The notes beneath the pieces are model-generated. The model made no database searches and was not told where the DNA came from. It worked only from the letters and a program-made list of their open reading frames with translations. 64,000 bases of DNA from Lanius collurio. Its lineage: Eukaryota; Chordata; Aves; Passeriformes; Laniidae. Of the stretch, positions 60,661 to 64,000 are shown one piece after another (the first letter of the stretch is position 1; each line of letters begins with the position of its first letter). Position numbers and translations under genes: made by a program. Where the stretch lies: the NCBI GenBank assembly GCA_020086605.1, contig JACBWW010000020.1, positions 16,832,776 to 16,896,775 of the forward strand. Direction: 5' to 3'.

Positions 60661-61510
60661 AGGCCCAGCAGCAGACTACTTGAGTCAGCTTGACAAACGG
60701 CCAGAGCTCAGAGTCTTTCCATAAATAATGACTTTGTGTTGTCAGTTATTTTGGCCCACGCTTACAGCAATGAGTTTCCAGAGCAGATGGAGCCGCTCTC
60801 GGTTGCCATCCCCTGTCTTCTGAACTTCCTGTTCTGTGCATGGTTCTCATCAGCACCCATTCTGCAGAAAACACCTACTTCATAAAGTTGAAATATGTCT
60901 TTTTTTAAAGCAGAAAGAAAATGGATTAATATCTTCTGTGGTTATAGAATTAAAAAAAAAAAAGCAACCCAAACAAACGTGCATTTGAATGGAACTTTAA
61001 ACCACACTGAAAGCTATGCATTGTTTCAGTTCAAAAAGAACCCTAATCTGAGCTTCAAATGGACTTAAATTCTATTACAGATTATTCAGAAACTTCATCT
61101 CTTTCATGTAAAAATGCTTTTATGATCTTTAATTCTTGCTCACACGAATGTTATTCAAGTCATTCTTATTATTAACTTCTACATTCATAAAAATATTTAT
61201 TATTTTTTTCTGTTTTACAATTTTGAGGGCTGATTTGCATAGCGGTGTGTAAAGTGACCTTGAAAGTAAAAAAATGCATCAATTTTCTGCAAACCACCTC
61301 CCCTGCTGTCACAGTACGTTATGTGCATTGTGTGATTCCCATACACAGCTGTTCGCAATTCTAATAGCTACACTTTAGACGCCGCTTTGCAAAGTCTCTT
61401 TATGTCAGTGCCAGTTAGAAGTCAAATATGGGAAAAATCAATTTTAAAATACTGTAGATTTGTGGAATTATCAATTAAATTGAAGTTTTAAAGACATTTA
61501 TATTTACAAC
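60661..61510. promoter_or_regulatory. Possible conserved regulatory block with octamer and NR5A/ERR-type motifs
   Basis: Repeat-free sequence that keeps CpGs (ACGGCCAGAGC, GCCGCTCTCGG, TAGCGGTG, ACGTTATG, GACGCCGC) in AT-rich surroundings. It carries a perfect octamer ATTTGCAT at 61233-61240 and, 14 bases on, TGACCTTGA at 61255-61263, the reverse complement of the monomeric nuclear-receptor site TCAAGGTCA used by ERR and NR5A proteins. AT-rich homeodomain cores (ATCAATTAAATTGAAG) follow near 61470. Motifs this short occur by chance, so the call rests on their closeness and CpG retention. Confidence 0.28.
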
Positions 61511-62840
61511 AGCTATGTTTCCTTACAGAAGTTTAGAGACAGATGTGTAGCCAAATCTAGTTACAATCCCAGACAAAAATAGTTCAAGGAAAAAAATGCC
61601 AAAGACTTATACTTTCTAAATCTTTCAGTGTTGGGGTTCCCAATTCTCACTGCTTGGAATTGCAGAAAGGAGTCGCTCCCTTCTCTTACTTCAGTGTATA
61701 ACAAGCCCACTTTGTGTGGCACAGGCTCGTGGCACTGGACGGATGGTTCAAGCAGCCCGGGCCAGATGATGTTGCACAGTCATGGCACGTAATCCAGGCA
61801 TGTGCACACATGGCTCACATATTTGAATAAAAGAAATGTCAGCTATGCAACAGTCTGTACATGTGCCGTCCAACCCATCCATGGAGAATCCAGTGTGTTG
61901 GGGATGTGCCAGGCGTATTCTGCATGCACAACATAAATACACTACATAATTACTGCGGCACAACTACTGCTTCGGTGGAAAGGAGAAGAGAGGGGCACCA
62001 TGGAACAGTGCAACTCCTTCCTACTGCCCCAAACTGCTCTCTTGGTATACTCCATGTCATCCTTGTTGAGTCTTCTATTTTTCAAGTCATTAAGAATAGA
62101 GTTCCCAATAACACAGATCTTGGCAGTCAGGCACACTCCAAGCACCCATTCTTAAAGGAAGGCTGAGCCACACCAACCATGCTGAAGCCAGAGACATGAA
62201 GATGAAAGTGGATAGAGCATGCTTGGCAGACTTTGCAACTCTTCTACAGACTAATTTATTTGGTTCATCTCACTTTACAACCACTCTGAACATCTTTTGG
62301 ACTGCATTATAACAACAGCTTGTAGCTATTGCCAAAGTACTATCAATCACTGTTTGAATCTATATATTCCTGGCATGTAATGATGTTGTAAAGCCAAAAA
62401 ATACTTACTTCGCCTTTTTGTTTGAAAGCAAGGCATAAATGGGAGAATCTATATCTACTGTTAGGGAATGTGCCCATATAAAAGTGGATCCTGCTCTGAC
62501 CATCTTAAAAATGTGAAGATTTTTACTGCATTTGTAATGAAGATCTGCAAAATATAAGACCTTTGTTAGCTAGAATAGGAGCCCCTTCTCATCTTCATTC
62601 AAGATGATTTCTTAAAAGGAATCTTTGACAGTAATTTTTGGTAGGCATCACATAATAAAAGCTTTGAATTGTCCAAATACATTATTTTAATAAAATTAGA
62701 AACAGCTGAGGGGAGGAGCATGGAGCAGGAAAGGGAAATCCTCTCATCATCTAAGTGTCTCAAATGAGCTGAGAGTACCTGCCTTTTTCCTTCAGGAAAG
62801 AGAGATGAGTATTCAATAAAGCTGGAAGCACTGCTACTCA
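61511..62840. other. Non-coding stretch, nothing recognised
   Basis: A locally more GC-rich patch at about 61650-62180 contains overlapping frames on both strands (plus 61861-62166) without splice sites or recognisable similarity. No repeat family was seen. Confidence 0.45.
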
Positions 62841-63066
62841 GTTTAAACTAAAAGAGAGTAGATTTAGATTGGCTATAAGGAAGACTTTTTTTATTATGTA
62901 AGTAGTGAGATATTGGAACAGTATCCAGAGAAGCTGTGGACTACCCATCAATGGAAGTGTTAAACATCAGTGTACAAAGGGCTTTGAGCAGCTTGAAGTA
63001 ATGAGAGATGTCTAGATGCACGAGATGGTCTTTGAAGGTCGTAATTCCGTGATTCTATGATTCTAC
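62841..63066 (+). mobile_element. CR1 LINE 3' end, 5'-truncated
   Basis: AGAGAGTAGATTTAGATTGG, then CAGAGAAGCTGTGGAC, GGGCTTTGAGCAGCTTG, and the tandem octamer end CCGTGATTCTATGATTCTAC match the CR1 3' UTR. Several small deletions are present. It is older than the copy at 53.1 kb. Confidence 0.92.
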
Positions 63067-64000
63067 TCAATTCTTCTCCTCCGACTGTAAAGTCACACAA
63101 GCAATTCCACTAAGACACTCCAGCTGGACAGTGACAAGCTCAGGAGTGTATAAACACATTTCCTGAAGGGGAATCAAATCAACAGGCTTTGCATGAACAA
63201 TCTGGAAAATGAAGTCATCCTCTGCTGCCACCTCTGCCTTCAGCATGGATCAAGAGAAGTTTTTAAGAGAGTTATGTTACTAACGCTGTGCTGTTAAGAA
63301 ATATTTTGTTGAGAAGAAACATTCAAATGGAGGACTTATCTGACAGGATCAACTGAAGCATGAACTTGTGTCATACTGCATTTCTCAGGGTCATGACTGA
63401 TACTAGCAAGGCTGGGAAGCAGGAATTCTTCAAATGGAATCTAAGAGCAGAAGGGATTAGAGGAATCCAAGAGTCCTCCTTTGCTGTGCCTTTTGCAGAG
63501 GGCATAGAGTTCTCTCAAAAATTCCAGGGAACAGGAAGGGGATGTGGGAAGCTCTTGATCACCACTTAGAAATTCCTTTAGACTGCTGGTGAACCAATCA
63601 ACAACTGCTATTCAAAACCTCAGCACAAATTTAATTGCAGGCAGCAATCATTTAGTGTAAACAGAGATGTATAAGAGTGGACCCCATGCCAAAAACTGCA
63701 TGTAGAAGACTTCTCTGGTACCTAGGAGTGAGCTAGTTATAATCAAAGCAAAATCCCCCAGGAAAACCCATATGTATCCATCAACTTAAATAGAAAGCTT
63801 TGAAAAGTGAAAATGGGAGATAAGAGAATGATCTATTTTGTAGGAAATAAAGTAAATCTATCTTTCTGTCTGTATTTTAAGTAATATTCCATAACATTTA
63901 CCTAAAATCTCAGACTGAACAGAGTATTTCTATGTATCAAAAGGGCATACCCATGAGAATGTCTGCATTCCATTTTTTTTCCCCAGTATCATCTGACAAA
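63067..64000. other. Non-coding stretch, nothing recognised
   Basis: No repeat family or exon-like frame was recognised to the window end. The plus frame at 63360-63569 has no splice support. Confidence 0.5.

Noticed and set aside
1..64000. Search for endogenous retroviruses, LTRs, tRNA or rRNA genes, and CRISPR arrays
   Set aside because: No paired LTRs, retroviral protein motifs, tRNA-like cloverleaf with intact boxes, rRNA words or regularly spaced repeats were seen on reading. A computational scan could still find decayed ones.

Overview
The window is vertebrate nuclear DNA, most likely from a bird or other sauropsid. It is AT-rich, almost gene-free, and contains two small runs of N. Its interspersed repeats are dominated by 5'-truncated CR1 (chicken repeat 1) LINEs, most ending in the CR1 3' signature of tandem ATTCTRTG-like octamers. 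A few very old L3/CR1-like and MIR-like relics are also present. There are no bacterial operons, CRISPR arrays, rRNA or tRNA genes, and no open frame of ordinary gene length. Most short ORFs look like chance frames or lie inside repeats.

The best-supported gene piece is at the left edge. Positions 262 down to 117 on the minus strand look like an internal coding exon of 146 bp. It has a pyrimidine-rich acceptor ending in AG, 48 uninterrupted codons, four CpGs, and a donor reading CAG|GCAAGT, the classical form of the rare GC-AG intron class. The parent gene was not recognised. If the exon is real, at least part of the rest of the window is probably an upstream intron or the flank of that gene.

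Layout: 1-0.3 kb candidate exon; 0.3-7.4 kb unannotated; 7.5-8.3 kb ancient L3/CR1-like LINE with remnants of reverse-transcriptase motifs; 11.4 kb compound pentanucleotide microsatellite; 18.8-19.7 kb the longest clear CR1 copy; 20.4-20.6 kb purine pentanucleotide array broken by an assembly gap; 22.4-23.1 kb conserved-element-like sequence; 27.5 kb 39-bp minisatellite; 27.9 kb MIR-like relic; 32.5-33.7 kb a CpG-retaining block followed by a plus-strand candidate exon; 43 kb tandem duplication; 46.4 kb TA-rich satellite; 47.5 kb perfect 15-bp hairpin; 48.8-63.1 kb a CR1-rich segment with five copies, four on plus and one on minus.

No new gene system was found. The observations most worth checking are the GC-AG exon, the plus-strand candidate exon at 33.3-33.6 kb with the CpG block before it, the perfect hairpin at 47.5 kb, and an octamer plus nuclear-receptor motif pair near 61.25 kb. 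Family assignments were made by recognition from memory, without any alignment or database search.
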